Positions 41,805-57,839 are shown, counted from the stretch's first letter. The stretch: DNA of 64,000 nucleotides from Muraenolepis orangiensis (GCA_027704905.1 CM051019.1:24176038-24240037), one strand, 5' to 3'. Numbers and translations are program-made. The notes: a model not told the origin generated them from the sequence alone.

Positions 41805-43124
41805 CCACACAGCGAGGAGATTGAGAAACGGGGTGCCACAGGGGTCTGTCCTCTCACCACTGCTGTTTAATATTTACATCCACGACCTCCCGGATACAAC
41901 ATCCAGACAATATGGTTACGTGGATGATCTGGCCATCATGCTGCGTCGAACAACATGGTCAGCGGTGGAACAGGGTCTCAACCAGGACATGGGCATCTTG
42001 GCTGCCTACCTGCGCAAGTGGCGTCTGCAGCTCAGTACTGGGAAGACTGTGTCGGCCGCATACCACCTGTGCAACAGAGAGGCCAAAAGGGAACTGTCGG
42101 TGTCCGTCGACAACAAGCGCCTGGAGCACCAACTAGCCCGCAAGTACCTCGGTGTTCGGCTGGACAGGACACTGTCCTACAAACAGCACCTTGAGAAAGT
42201 GAGAGCCAAAGTGACAGCAAGGGTCTCGCTTATCCGCCGCCTTGCTGGCACAACCTGGGGTGCCTCCGCCAGGACACTACGAATCTCCACACAAGCCCTG
42301 GTGTTCTCTGCTGCCGAATACTGCGCCCCAGTCTGGAGCAGAAGCCCACATGTGAAGAAGGTTGATCCTATCATCAACAATGCCCTTCGGATCATAACCG
42401 GTTGCCTGAAGCCCACCCCCGTGTCCTACCTGCCAGTCTTAGTGGGAATTGCCCCGGCCTGTCTCCGACGAGAGAAGGTTGATCCTATCATCAACAATGC
42501 CCTTCGGATCATAACCGGTTGCCTGAAGCCCACCCCCGTGTCCTACCTGCCAGTCCTAGCGGGAATTGCCCCGGCCGGTCTCCGACGAGAGGCCGTTATC
42601 CTCGCACTTGCAAGGAAAGCCCAAGAACAAGACTGGCATATCCTGCACGAAACAACAACAAAGGCAGCGCCCCCAAGCAGACTCAAGTCCCGTCACCCCT
42701 ACAACAGGACAGCACAAGAGATGCTTGGTTCCATCCCTGAGGACCTGTCTACAAGGGCATGGCTAGCAACTTCCTGGAAGCAGGAATGGGAGTCGGCTGA
42801 GCCCACACGTCTGCACCATCACATCCAAGACCCGGGAGACGGAGTCGAAGGAGAACATCTACCACGCCGGCATTGGACCCTGCTGAACCGCCTCCGTACT
42901 GGGGTTGGTCGCTTCAAAGCGTCCATGAAGGAGTGGGGCCTGGCAGACAGCGCAGTATGCGAGTGTGGCGAGCCTGAGCAGACTGCCGACCACATAATCA
43001 CCACCTGTCCTCTGTACAGACCTCCTTCAGAGGCTGGCCTCTTCCAAGTGGGACCAGAGACGAGACCGTGGCTTTGTGACACTGAGCTGGACATGTGACG
43101 ATGATACACGAAAGAAGAAGAAGA
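41805..43124 (+). pseudogene. 5'-truncated LINE with open RT/C-terminal frame, copy B
   Basis: Flanked by an 11-base duplication AGCAACACCGC (41794-41804 and 43125-43135) and ending in a GAAGAAG tail, a textbook target-primed insertion. The open frame 41821-43098 (425 residues) starts inside the RT at GVPQGSVLSPLLFNIYIHDL. It keeps YVDDLA (motif C), then TARVSLIRRLAGTTWGAS and the C-terminal CECGEPEQTADHIITTCPLY. The RT motif A region is lost, so it cannot be active. An in-frame 117-base tandem duplication is present. Closely related to 12604-13408. Confidence 0.8.
42358..42591 (+). repeat. 117-bp in-frame tandem duplication within LINE ORF
   Basis: Units 42358-42474 and 42475-42591 both encode KVDPIINNALRIITGCLKPT and on to IAP(A)..LRRE, with three or four base differences. 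Copy A at 12604-13408 has only one unit. Confidence 0.95.
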
Positions 43125-43639
43125 AGCAACACCGCGGCCAGGGGTTAAGGCTGGAGAAAGACACAATCCCCATTAACAATCCTGCTTCGGCATTAACAGT
43201 CCTATAGCACGCCGCAGCTTTTAGTCCGGGTTGGCCTGCGGCCTCTTACCACATACTGTTCCTCTCCTCTTCCTTCCACGCTCTTCCTTTTATCCCTGCC
43301 TCTGGCCTTCTTGAGTGGCTCCCCTCCAGGTGTACGGCGTCAGGCCTGAAGAGCCGCTCCAGGTGTTCCCCATTCGGCCTGACGAGTGGGCGGTTACCGT
43401 CTGAGCTCTCCGTGGTGCTGATCATGCCAGGAGCTCAGAGGGGTAGTACTTTTTTTCTACCACCTGGCCCAAGGGTTGCCCAGCATGCTTCCCAGTGGAG
43501 CCCGGGGCGCCACAACATACACACACACACAAACACGTATATATATATATAACGTTACGTACACACCACTACGGTTCATGTGCACACAAGTCACTCTCCA
43601 AACAGGAGAGGGAGCAGGAGGTTGTCTTTCTCAATTCCA

Positions 43640-45600
<1,961 letters not shown>

Positions 45601-45647
45601 TACTTAGTACTCGTCTGGATTCTGGTACTTGTTTTTTGATAGCGAAA

Positions 45648-46575
45648 ATGCCCGGAAAATCTGGAAATCCGTCGACTACAACTCAATCTCAACTGAAGCT
45701 GAGTAAATGTAGCGAGGCCTCGCAGCCTCGTGAGTCCGCGACCCCCGTGGAAGTGCACTTTGCCCCGGCTGACAGCGCGATACATGTCCCAGCTCTCAAT
45801 TCTATTTCTCTCAATTCTCTCAATTCTCCACATTCTACACTGCGGAAATCTTTAGGTCTGAGTTGCAGGCCACCTTGGGAAATGACTTGGCAACAATTAA
45901 ATCGGAGCTTCATGCCCTGAAAATGGAATTATCTGCCACAATAACGTGGATACAGTTCGATGTAGTAGGCCTGAAAAGTACGGTTGGGAAAATGGAGGAA
46001 TCTCTAAAAAAACGTGCACGGATGATGTCGCCATCTTACAGCGCAAAGTGGAAAGTCTCACCGTCAATGTGCTCAACTTGGCAAACAAATGTGAGGATCT
46101 TGAGTCCAGGTCTCGCCGCCATAATATAAGAATTATCGGTGTTCCTGAAGAGGCAGGCACCACACCCACAGCTGTTTCTAAGCTGCTCAAGGAAGCTTTT
46201 GAGTTGGAGAAAGAGCCATTGCTGGACAGGTCTCATCACACTCAACCTAAACCCAGACCAGGCGAACGGCCCCACGCAGTGGTGGCCAGGCTACATTACT
46301 GTTTGGACTGTGTGGACATTCTGAAGACAGCCAGAGAGCGGAAGGGGATTAAGTTTGGAGGGATGACCATCTTCGTGTTCCCGGACTACACAGCGAAGAT
46401 AGCCCGGGCTCGCACTGCATTCAATGATGTGCGACGGCTGCTACGGGACATCGATGGCCTCCGGTTTGGAATTCTCCATCCAGCCCGTCTGCGCGTCACC
46501 TACAACGGCGTGGAGCGAGAGTTCACTTCGCCGAAAGAAGCTGAGACCTTCGTCAGAAATCTGAAACGGGTCTGA
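45648..46575 (+). pseudogene. L1-type LINE ORF1 (RNA-binding protein), frameshifted
   Basis: ATG at 45648 (MPGKSGNPSTTTQSQLKLS). After a frameshift the sequence continues in other frames with a coiled-coil-like stretch (LHALKMELSATITWIQ, VGLKSTVGKMEESLKK). A last open part (45946-46575) holds CEDLESRSRRHNIRIIGVPE, the hallmark of L1 ORF1p. Its C-terminal region contains ERPHAVVARLHYCLD, FPDYTAKIARARTAF and HPARLRVTYNGV. ORF1p is the trimeric nucleic-acid chaperone of L1. ORF2 is absent: an LTR-like fragment follows within about 130 bases. Confidence 0.8.
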
Positions 46576-46699
46576 TTTATACATGGACTGCCTGCTTTTT
46601 CATATCCTGCTCTGACAGTCCTGGTGAGTTCTTGACAGGTAGCCTATGCCAAATTGTAGCCTATGCCAAATTGTCACACACACACACACCGGTACACAA

Positions 46700-47149
46700 T
46701 CACATATTCTAATTGCTAATCACCTCACCTGGGGTATATATACTATGACTATCCGTTACCCCAGCGTGATGTTGTTACATATGCTGCACGTTGTTCTTCC
46801 GTCTGTTGTGATACCCGTCGCCTGCCTACTACCCGGCCGGAACTTCGCACCCGACGCTGCCTGCGGACTATCAGAGTGATACTTCGCACCCGTCGCCTGC
46901 CTACTACCCTGCCGGTACTTCGCCCCCGGCCACCCGGTACGCAGACTCCTCCCCCGTCCCGGACTACTCGTCGGTCTACTACTTGCCGGTACTCCGCGGA
47001 TCGACCTCCCCGTGTACCCTTGTGTTTTTGTGTGTGCTTGTGAGAATAAAGCTGTTCGTATCGCTCCACTGTGTCGTTGTCTGCGTTCGGGGTCCAACCC
47101 ACTCCCCTCTCCGTGACAGAACAACCTCACCCCCCTCTTCGTGACACAA
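46700..47149 (+). mobile_element. LTR-like fragment, second copy
   Basis: Shares with 34680-35211 the ACCTCACCTGGGGTATATAT start, AATAAAGC, and GTATCGCTCCACTGTGTCG near the end, finishing CCGTGACA. It has an internal partial duplication of a CGTCGCCTGCCTACTACCC segment (46817 and 46890). Confidence 0.5.
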
Positions 47150-47172
47150 ATGTTGCATTAAACTATCTCTTA

Positions 47173-48629
47173 TGCCCCGTTTCCACCAAGCTGTTTTGAG
47201 AGCCGTTTCGGAGCCCGCGCGTCATTGCGAACCAGTTCTTTGGGTTTCCACCGCAATGGAGCCGCTTTCTGGCTCCGTTAAGTGGTTCGTTTGCGGCTCC
47301 ACTTCGAAGCTGGGCTGGCCAGCCGGCTCCACTACGTCAGGGGCTGGGGGCGGGGCTTATCGGGGCTGGGGGCGGGGCTTATCGGGGCTGGGGGCGGGGC
47401 TTATCGGACAAACTCAAAACAAACTCAACGTTTTTTTCCGCCATCTTTAAAATCAGTAAAATTCTCCGTGGACGTGAAGGTGACAGTGGTCCGTGGACGA
47501 GACAAACTGCATTTGTTTGCGTTGTTGTCCTCGGCAGAAGGTCACAATAAACTAGAGGAGCTTCTAGAACAAACCGCTATTAGAAAAACTACAGCGTGAG
47601 ATGTCGTCAGCGGGGGACAGGACCGAGGAGCTAATCGATAACAAACTGGACAATACGAGGAGCTAATCGATAACAAACTGGACGATACGAGGGGCTAATC
47701 GATAACAAACTGATGATCCGCTGCTGTCACTCTGGTCCTGGTAAGTTTTACTTTATAAATCTTTCCCGTGTTGCAAACCAGCTTTGTATTTATAATCTGT
47801 TTAGCGAGCTGCTCATTATCACATCAATGTTATGTTTCTATCATCACAAATGAGGAGCTATGATTGCTAGGCTTCTGTTAGCCGATATTAACCTTGATAA
47901 TGTCAGGATGCTACTTTCTAAAAACAGTAAAGTGTAATGGAGTCATGTTTTAATGCACTTTTCTCTTGTTTTAGTTGTTTATGGAGTCGTCTTCCCTGGA
48001 CGATGCGATGCGGAGCTACCGCCCCACTGGGCTGCAGCTCACAGGAGCCCCTCAGCCCATCGGAGCTTTATTAACATGGACTTATTACACTGCACTCTAT
48101 ACTTTTACATTTTGTGATTACTGTATATTGTGTATTTAATGTTTTTTGTTTTTTTTAAATAAAACATTTCTATTTTTCATACAATGTCCGCTTCATTATG
48201 CTTTATCAACCGAGAAACATAATACAAGATGACAGTTTTGAAGAAGAAAAGGCAAATGGTCCCTTCTGTTTAAGTACTCTATTAATGCAGCTCTAACGTC
48301 AAGTCCATTTTATTAGTATAGTCCTTTATCACAGTTAGGGGCTTCAACGTAATCGCGTCCATAGCGCTAAAGACGAGCAGCTCACGAGTAGCCTCAAAGC
48401 CAGGCGCAACACTTTAACATCCATCATGTAATATACTGTTGTGGAAGTTGGCGCGAGCTGCTGGGAAAGCAGAGACGTTAACAGTGACGTCATGACGTGG
48501 CTCTCTCGGTGAAAAAGGCAGTGGAAACGCAAACCAGTTTTTTGCCGGCTCCCCAATTGAACCAACTGCGAACCGGCTCCATTGACACGCGAGAGCCCGA
48601 ACTGGGCTTTCTTTGGTGGAAACGAGGCA
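47173..48629. mobile_element. PIF/Harbinger-like non-autonomous element
   Basis: Terminal repeats TGCCCCGTTTCCACCAA and (in reverse) TGCCTCGTTTCCACCAA, with TTA on both sides, the 3-base target typical of Harbinger transposons. Secondary inverted matches (GGAGCC/GGCTCC, AACCAGTTC/AACCAGTT) occur near the ends. No transposase is seen in 1457 bases. Confidence 0.75.
47338..47408. repeat. 22-bp G-rich tandem repeat, three copies
   Basis: GGGGCTGGGGGCGGGGCTTATC repeated three times. G-runs could form a G-quadruplex. A second short tandem repeat (GAGGAGCTAATCGATAACAA, about 32-base period) lies at 47625-47715. Confidence 0.9.
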
Positions 48630-48990
48630 TTATTGACCAGATCAATACGTTTAGAAATAGATGGTTCTGATTATATCTGCACTTGTTTTATATTTCATCT
48701 CATTTTGTTTTTATTTATTATATGTGTTTACACTGTCTTTTTTACTTTGTTAAGTATCCCTTTGTTATGTTACTTCTTTTCTATATACATTTTTTTTGGG
48801 GGGGGTCGACGTTATCGATCGATGTTGGGATCGTTGTAAAGAAAAAACACAAAACCAAAGAGTTAACCGTAACATCTACATGTCAATCTGTATACTAAGC
48901 ACTCTTTGAATAAAATCTTGTTTAAAACAAAAACGATTTATTTTTGTCAATTGTACAGTGCGGTAAAAATGAGGCAAGCTACTTTTGGGC
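48630..48990. other. No gene seen
   Basis: AT-rich DNA with a G-run (48797-48805) next to GTCGACGTTATCGATCGATG. Nothing recognised. Confidence 0.5.
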
Positions 48991-51900
48991 AGACCAATCC
49001 ATCCGTATAACCCACGGATCACTTTAAGACCAAATCCATCCGTATAACCCACGGATCACTTTAAGACCAAATCCATCCGTATAACCCACGGATCACTTTA
49101 AGACCAAATCCATCCGTATAACCCACGGATCACTTTAAGACCAAATCCATCTGTATAACCCACAGATCACTTTAAGACCAAATCCATCCGTATAACCCAC
49201 AGATCACATTAAAACCAAACCCATCTGTATACCCCACAGATCACATTAAGACCAAACCCATCCGTATACCCCACATATCACTTTAAGACCAAACCCATCC
49301 GTATAAGCCACAGATCACTTTAAGACCAAACCCATCCGTATAACCCACGGATCACTTTAAGACCAAACCCATCCGTATACCCCACAGATCACTTTAAGAC
49401 CAAACCCATCCGTATAAGCCACAGATCACTTTAAGACCAAACCCATCCGTATAACCCACGGATCACTTTAAGACCAAATCCATCAGTATAACCCACGGCT
49501 CACTTTAAGACCAAATCCATCCGTATAACCCACGGATCACTTTAAGACCAAACCCATCCGTATAACCCACGGATCACTTTAAGACCAAATCCATCCGTAT
49601 AACCCACGGATCACTTTAAGACCAAATCCATCCGTATAACCCACGGATAACTTTAAGACCAAATCCATCCTTATAACCCACGGATCACTTTAAGACCAAA
49701 TCCATCCGTATAACACACGGATCACTTTAAGACCAAATCCATCCGTATAACCCACGGATCACTTTAAGACCAAATCCATCCGTATAACCCACAGATCACT
49801 TTAAGACCAAATCCATCCGTATAACCCACAGATCACTTTAAGACCAAATCCATCCGTATAACCCACAGATCACATTAAGACCAAACCCATCTGTATACCC
49901 AACAGATCACATTAAGACCAAACCCATCCGTATACCCCACAGATCACTTTAAGACCAAATCCATCCGTATAACCCACGGATCACTTTAAGACCAAACCCA
50001 TCCGTATAAGCCACAGATCACTTTAAGACCAAACCCATCCGTATAACCCACGGATCACTTTAAGACCAAATCCATCCGTATAACCCACGGATCACATTAA
50101 GACCAAATCCATCAGTATAACCCACGGATCACTTTAAGACCAAATCCATCCGTATAACCCACGGATCACTTTAAGACCAAATCCATCAGTATAACCCACG
50201 GCTCACTTTAAGACCAAATCCATCCGTATAACCCACGGATCACTTTAAGACCAAACCCATCCGTATAACCCACAGATCACTTTAAGACCAAATCCATCCG
50301 TATAACCCACAGATCAAATTAAGACCAAACCCATCCGTATAACCCACAGATCACATTAAGACCAAACCCATCCGTATATCCCACATATCACTTTAAGACC
50401 AAATCCATCCGTATAACCCACGGATCACTTTAAGACCAAATCCATCCGTATAACCCACGGATCACTTTAAGACCAAATCCATCCGTATAACCCACGGATC
50501 ACTTTAAGACCAAATCCATCCGTATAACCCACGGATCACTTTAAGACCAAATCCATCCGTATAACCCACAGATCACTTTAAGACCAAATCCATCCGTATA
50601 ACCCACAGATCACATTAAAACCAAACCCATCTGTATACCCCACAGATCACATTAAGACCAAACCCATCCGTATACCGCACATATCACTTTAAGACCAAAC
50701 CCATCCGTATAAGCCACAGATCACTTTAAGACCAAACCCATCCGTATAACCCACGGATCACTTTAAGACCAAACCCATCCGTATACCCCACAGATCACTT
50801 TAAGACCAAACCCATCCGTATAAGCCACAGATCACTTTAAGACCAAACCCATCCGTATAACCCACGGATCACTTTAAGACCAAATCCATCAGTATAACCC
50901 ACGGCTCACTTTAAGACCAAATCCATCAGTATAACCCACGGCTCACTTTAAGACCAAATCCATCCGTATAACCCACGGATCACTTTAAGACCAAACCCAT
51001 CCGTATAACCCACGGATCACTTTAAGACCAAATCCATCCGTATAACCCACGGATCACTTTAAGACCAAATCCATCCGTATAACCCACGGATAACTTTAAG
51101 ACCAAATCCATCCTTATAACCCACGGATCACTTTAAGACCAAATCCATCCGTATAACCCACGGATCACTTTAAGACCAAATCCATCCGTATAACCCACGG
51201 ATCACTTTAAGACCAAATCCATCCGTATAACCCACAGATCACTTTAAGACCAAATCCATCCGTATAACCCACAGATCACTTTAAGACCAAATCCATCCAT
51301 ATAACCCACAGATCACATTAAGACCAAACCCATCTGTATACCCAACAGATCACATTAAGACCAAACCCATCCGTATACCCCACAGATCACTTTAAGACCA
51401 AATCCATCCGTATAACCCACGGATCACTTTAAGACCAAACCCATCCGTATAAGCCACAGATCACTTTAAGACCAAACCCATCCGTATAACCCACGGATCA
51501 CTTTAAGACCAAATCCATCCGTATAACCCACGGATCACATTAAGACCAAATCCATCAGTATAACCCACGGATCACTTTAAGACCAAATCCATCCGTATAA
51601 CCCACGGATCACTTTAAGACCAAATCCATCAGTATAACCCACGGCTCACTTTAAGACCAAATCCATCCGTATAACCCACGGATCACTTTAAGACCAAACC
51701 CATCCGTATAACCCACAGATCACTTTAAGACCATATCCATCCGTATAACCCACAGATCAAATTAAGACCAAACCCATCCGTATAACCCACAGATCACATT
51801 AAGACCAAACCCATCCGTATACCCCACATATCACTTTAAGACCAAACCCATCCGTATAAGCCACAGATCACTTTAAGACCAAACCCATCCGTATAACCCA

Positions 51901-54310
51901 CGGATCACTTTAAGACCAAACCCATCCGTATACCCCACAGATCACTTTAAGACCAAACCCATCCGTATAAGCCACAGATCACTTTAAGACCAAACCCATC
52001 CGTATAACCCACGGATCACTTTAAGACCAAATCCATCAGTATAACCCACGGATCACTTTAAGACCAAATCCATCCGTATAACCCACGGATCACTTTGAGA
52101 CCATACCCATCCGTATAACCCACAGATCACTTTAAGACCAAATCCATCCGTATAACCCACAGATCAAATTAAGACCAAACCCATCCGTATAACCCACGGA
52201 TAACTTTAAGACCAAATCCATCCGTATAACCCACGGATCACTTTAAGACCAAATCCATCCGTATAACCCACAGATCCCTTTAAGACCAAATCCATCCGTA
52301 TAACCCACGGATCACTTTAAGACCAAATCAATCCGTATAACCCACGGATAACTTTAAGACCAAATCCATCCTTATAACCCACGGATCACTTTAAGACCAA
52401 ATCCATCCGTATAACCCACGGATAACTTTAAGACCAAATCCATCCTTATAACCCACGGATCACTTTAAGACCAAATCCATCCGTATAACCCACGGATCAT
52501 TTTAAGACCAAATCCATCCGTATAACCCACGGATCACTTTAAGACCAAACCCATCCGTATAACCCACGGCTCACTTTAAGACCAAATCCATCCGTATAAC
52601 CCACGGATCACTTTAAGACCAAATCCATCCGTATAACCCACGGATCACTTTAAGACCAAATCCATCCGTATAACCCACGGATCACTTTAAGACCATACCC
52701 ATCCGTATAACCCACAGATCACTTTAAGACCAAACCCATCCGTATAACCCACAGATCCATTTAAGACCAAACCCATCCGTATAACCCACAGATCACATTA
52801 AGACCAAACCCATCCGTATAACCCACAGATCACTTTAAGACCAAACCCATCCGTATAACCCACAGATCAAATTAAGACCAAACCCATCCGTATAACCCAC
52901 AGATCACATTAAGACCAAATCCATCCGTATAACCCACAGATCACTTTAAGACCAAACCCATCCGTATAACCCACGGCTCACTTTAAGACCAAATCCATCC
53001 GTATAACCCACGGATCACTTTAAGACCAAATCCATCCGTATAACCCACGGATCACTTTAAGACCAAATCCATCCGTATAACCCACGGATCAAATTAAGAC
53101 CAAACCCATCCGTATAACCCACCGATCACTTTAAGACCAAACCCATCCGTATAACCCACAGATCAAATTAAGACCAAACCCATCTGTATAACCCACAGAT
53201 CACTTTAAGACCAAACCCATCCGTATAACCCACAGATCACATTAAGACCAAATCCATCCGTATAACCCACAGATCACTTTAAGACCAAACCCATCCGTAT
53301 AACCCACGGATCACTTTAAGACCAAACCCATCCGTATAACCCACGGCTCACTTTAAGACCAAATCCATCCGTATAACCCACGGATCACTTTAAGACCAAA
53401 TCCATCCGTATAACCCACGGATCACTTTAAGACCAAATCCATCCGTATAACCCACGGATCACTTTAAGACCATACCCATCCGTATAACCCACAGATCACT
53501 TTAAGACCAAACCCATCCGTATAACCCACAGATCCATTTAAGACCAAACCCATCCGTATAACCCACAGATCACATTAAGACCAAACCCATCCGTATAACC
53601 CACAGATCACTTTAAGACCAAACCCATCCGTATAACCCACAGATCAAATTAAGACCAAACCCATCCGTATAACCCACAGATCACATTAAGACCAAATCCA
53701 TCCGTATAACCCACAGATCACTTTAAGACCAAACCCATCCGTATAACCCACGGCTCACTTTAAGACCAAATCCATCCGTATAACCCACGGATCACTTTAA
53801 GACCAAATCCATCCGTATAACCCACGGATCACTTTAAGACCAAATCCATCCGTATAACCCACGGATCACTTTGAGACCATACCCATCCGTATAACCCACA
53901 GATCACTTTAAGACCAAACCCATCCGTATAACCCACAGATCCATTTAAGACCAAACCCATCCGTATAACCCACAGATCACATTAAGACCAAACCCATCCG
54001 TATAACCCACAGATCACTTTAAGACCAAACCCATCCGTATAACCCACAGATCAAATTAAGACCAAACCCATCCGTATAACCCACCGATCACTTTAAGACC
54101 AAACCCATCCGTATAACCCACAGATCAAATTAAGACCAAACCCATCTGTATAACCCACAGATCACATTAAGACCAAACCCATCCGTATAACCCACAGATC
54201 ACTTTAAGACCAAACCCATCCGTATAACCCACAGATCACATTAAGACCAAATCCATCCGTATAACCCACAGATCACTTTAAGACCAAACCCATCCGTATA
54301 ACCCACAGAT
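48991..54310. repeat. 37-bp minisatellite, main array
   Basis: About 144 units of 37 bases (accaaatccatccgtataac + ccacggatcactttaag). Variants recur in order, giving higher-order repeats; one marker pair is 1406 bases apart (38 units). Each unit holds an inverted repeat ATCCGT-n7-ACGGAT. Confidence 0.97.
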
Positions 54311-55826
54311 CATCGCTGGACCCTCTTCAGTTTGCCTACCAGCCGAAACTGGGAGTGGAGGACGCCATCATCTTCCTGCTCCATCGTGCCTACGCCCACT
54401 TGGACAGACACGGGAGCACTGTGAGAATCATGTTTTTCGACTTCTCCAGTGCGTTCAACACCATCCGGCCTGCCCTGCTGGGAAGTAAGCTGACGGCGAT
54501 GAAGGTGGACTCTTCCCTGGTGTCCTGGATTACTGACTATTTGACGGGTCGTCCACAGTTTGTCAGACTGCAGGACTGTGTGTCTGACACTGTGGTCAGC
54601 AGCACTGGTGCTCCACAGGGAACTGTTCTTTCCCCATTCCTGTTCACCCTTTACACCTCAGACTTCCAGTACAACTCTGTGTCCTGCCATCTGCAGAAGT
54701 TCTCGGACGACTCTGCAGTTGTTGGTTGTGTCAGCGAGGGAAACGATGAGGAGTACAGGGGCGTCGTGGACTCCTTCGTTGAGTGGTGTGAGCTGAACCA
54801 TATGCAGCTCAACACTGACAAGACGAAGGAGATGGTGGTGGACTTCCGCAGGAGGAAATCCACACCCACACCCATTTCCATCAAGGGTGTGTCCGCTGAA
54901 GTTGTTCAGGAATATAAATACCTGGGAGTTCATCTGGACAACAAACTGGTCTGGGCCAAGAACTCTGAGGCTGTTTACAAGAAGGGCCAGAGCCGTCTCT
55001 ACTTCCTGCGGAGGCTCCGGTCCTTCACCGTTTGCAACAAGATGCTGAACGTGTTCTACCAGTCGGTGGTAGCCAGTGCCATCTTCTCCGGTGTCGTGTG
55101 CTGGGGAAGCAGGTTGAGATCAGCAGACGCCAACAAGATCAGCAGGATTGTCAGGAAGGCTGGCGCTGTCCTGGGGGTCCAGCTGGACTCCTTGTTGGTG
55201 GTGTCTGAGAGAAGGATGCTGCGCAAGCTGCGTAGTATCCTTGACAACAACTCTCACGCTCTCCATCAGGTGCTGACCTCATATAGAAGCACCTTTAGCA
55301 ACAGACTCATTCCACCCAGGTGCACCACAGAACGCCATAGGAAGTCCTTTCTTCCTGTGGCCATTAGACTCTTTAACTCATCTACCTCGGGTCGTGAGAG
55401 GGACAGTGGAGACTCAGTGACCTGAGGCCAACGTACTTAAATCATCTCATTGTAACTTTGCACTGTAAATTCTATTTCAAATCCTAATTCACTTTTCACT
55501 TTTCACATGTCACTTTTCAGTTGAGTTATTTATTAATATATTATTACTGCCAATTTGCACTATACGTATTGTTGTGTATTGTATATACCTACGTATTACT
55601 GTAATAATACTGTATATTTATCTTCATTTATCAATACATTTAGATTTCATTTAGAATTATTTTAACTATATTTTGTTTATAATAGTTTTATTTAGTTAGT
55701 TGTTGTTTTGTTTTTTAGCTTAGGTATTAGTATTTTTGTGTGTGCATTTATTCCCCCTGTGTCAACTGTTGCACCTTAATTTCCCTCGGGATTAATAAAG
55801 TAATCTGAATCTGAATCTGAATCTGA
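54311..55826 (+). mobile_element. 5'-truncated L2-type LINE, copy 3, inside the minisatellite
   Basis: Starts within the RT (ATCATCGCTGGACCC) and ends in four CTGAAT tail repeats. It is 96-98% identical to the other copies by eye. The junctions sit in the 37-bp array, with CAGATCA shared between array and LINE at the left. Confidence 0.9.
54355..55425 (+). pseudogene. L2-type reverse transcriptase C-terminal part, 356 aa open
   Basis: The frame opens just upstream and stays open to TGA at 55423-55425. It has FFDFSSAFNTI (motif A), STGAPQGTVLSPFLF (B), FSDDSAVVG (C) and LQLNTDKTKEMVVDF-type sequence. It ends TSGRERDSGDSVT, probably the authentic C-terminus. The endonuclease and the RT N-terminus are missing because of 5' truncation, so it is non-functional. 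Confidence 0.85.
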
Positions 55827-56491
55827 ATCCGTATAACCCACAGATCACTTTAAGACCAAACCCATCCGTATAACCCCTAGATCACCTTAAGACCAAACCC
55901 ATCCGTATAAGCCACAGATCACATTAAGACCATATCCATCCGTATAACCCACAGATCACTTTAAGACCAAACCCATCCGTATAACCCACAGATCACATTA
56001 ACACCAAATCCATCCGTATAACCCACAGATCACTTTAAGACCAAATCCATCCGTATAACCCACAGATCACATTAAGACCAAACCCATCCGTATAACTCAC
56101 AGATCACTTTAAGACCAAACCCATCCGTATAACCCACAGATCACATTAAGACCAAATCCATCCGTATAACCCACAGATCACTTTAAGACCAAACCCATCC
56201 GTATAACCCACAGATCACTTTAAGACCAAACCCATCCGTATAACCCACAGATCACATTAAGACCAAACCCATCCGTATAACCCACAGATCACATTAAGAC
56301 CAAACCCATCCGTATAACCCACAGATCACATTAAGACCAAACCCATCCGTATAACCCACAGATCACATTAAGACCAAACCCATCCGTATAACCCACAGAT
56401 CACATTAAGACCAAACCCATCCGTATAACCCACGGATCACATTAAGACCAAACCCATCCGTATAACCCACGGATCACTTTAAGACCAAACT
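55827..56491. repeat. 37-bp minisatellite, distal part
   Basis: About 18 further units beyond the LINE, mostly the ACAGATCACATTAAG variant, ending at ...GACCAAACTCATGGG. Confidence 0.95.
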
Positions 56492-57660
<1,169 letters not shown>

Positions 57661-57839
57661 GAATGCTGATATGGGATATGAAACATAAGCAGTAGTCAAT
57701 GTGCAAGCAGCCAGTTGAATGGTGAATTGATGCTACTCTGTTGAACTCATATATTTGTAAATCTGACTAAGAAAGAGTCAGTGCCTCCACAGCCACGAAC
57801 CTCAGCCCACGTCACTGGTGATATCCAATACAAGGTTTA

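Larger units (their letters stand above)
41569..43514 (-). mobile_element. Solo LTR containing a LINE insertion
   Basis: Starts TGTGGCACGC and ends GGGCGCCACA; the ends TGTGGC/GCCACA are complementary. ACAT is duplicated at 41565-41568 and 43515-43518. Without the LINE (41805-43124) and its duplicated site the LTR is about 615 bases. TTTATT near 41625 is a poly(A) signal on the minus strand, suggesting that orientation. Confidence 0.7.

Noticed and set aside
48991..56491. Regularly spaced 37-bp repeats resembling a CRISPR array
   Set aside because: The units are contiguous with no unique spacers, and the genome is clearly eukaryotic. It is a minisatellite.
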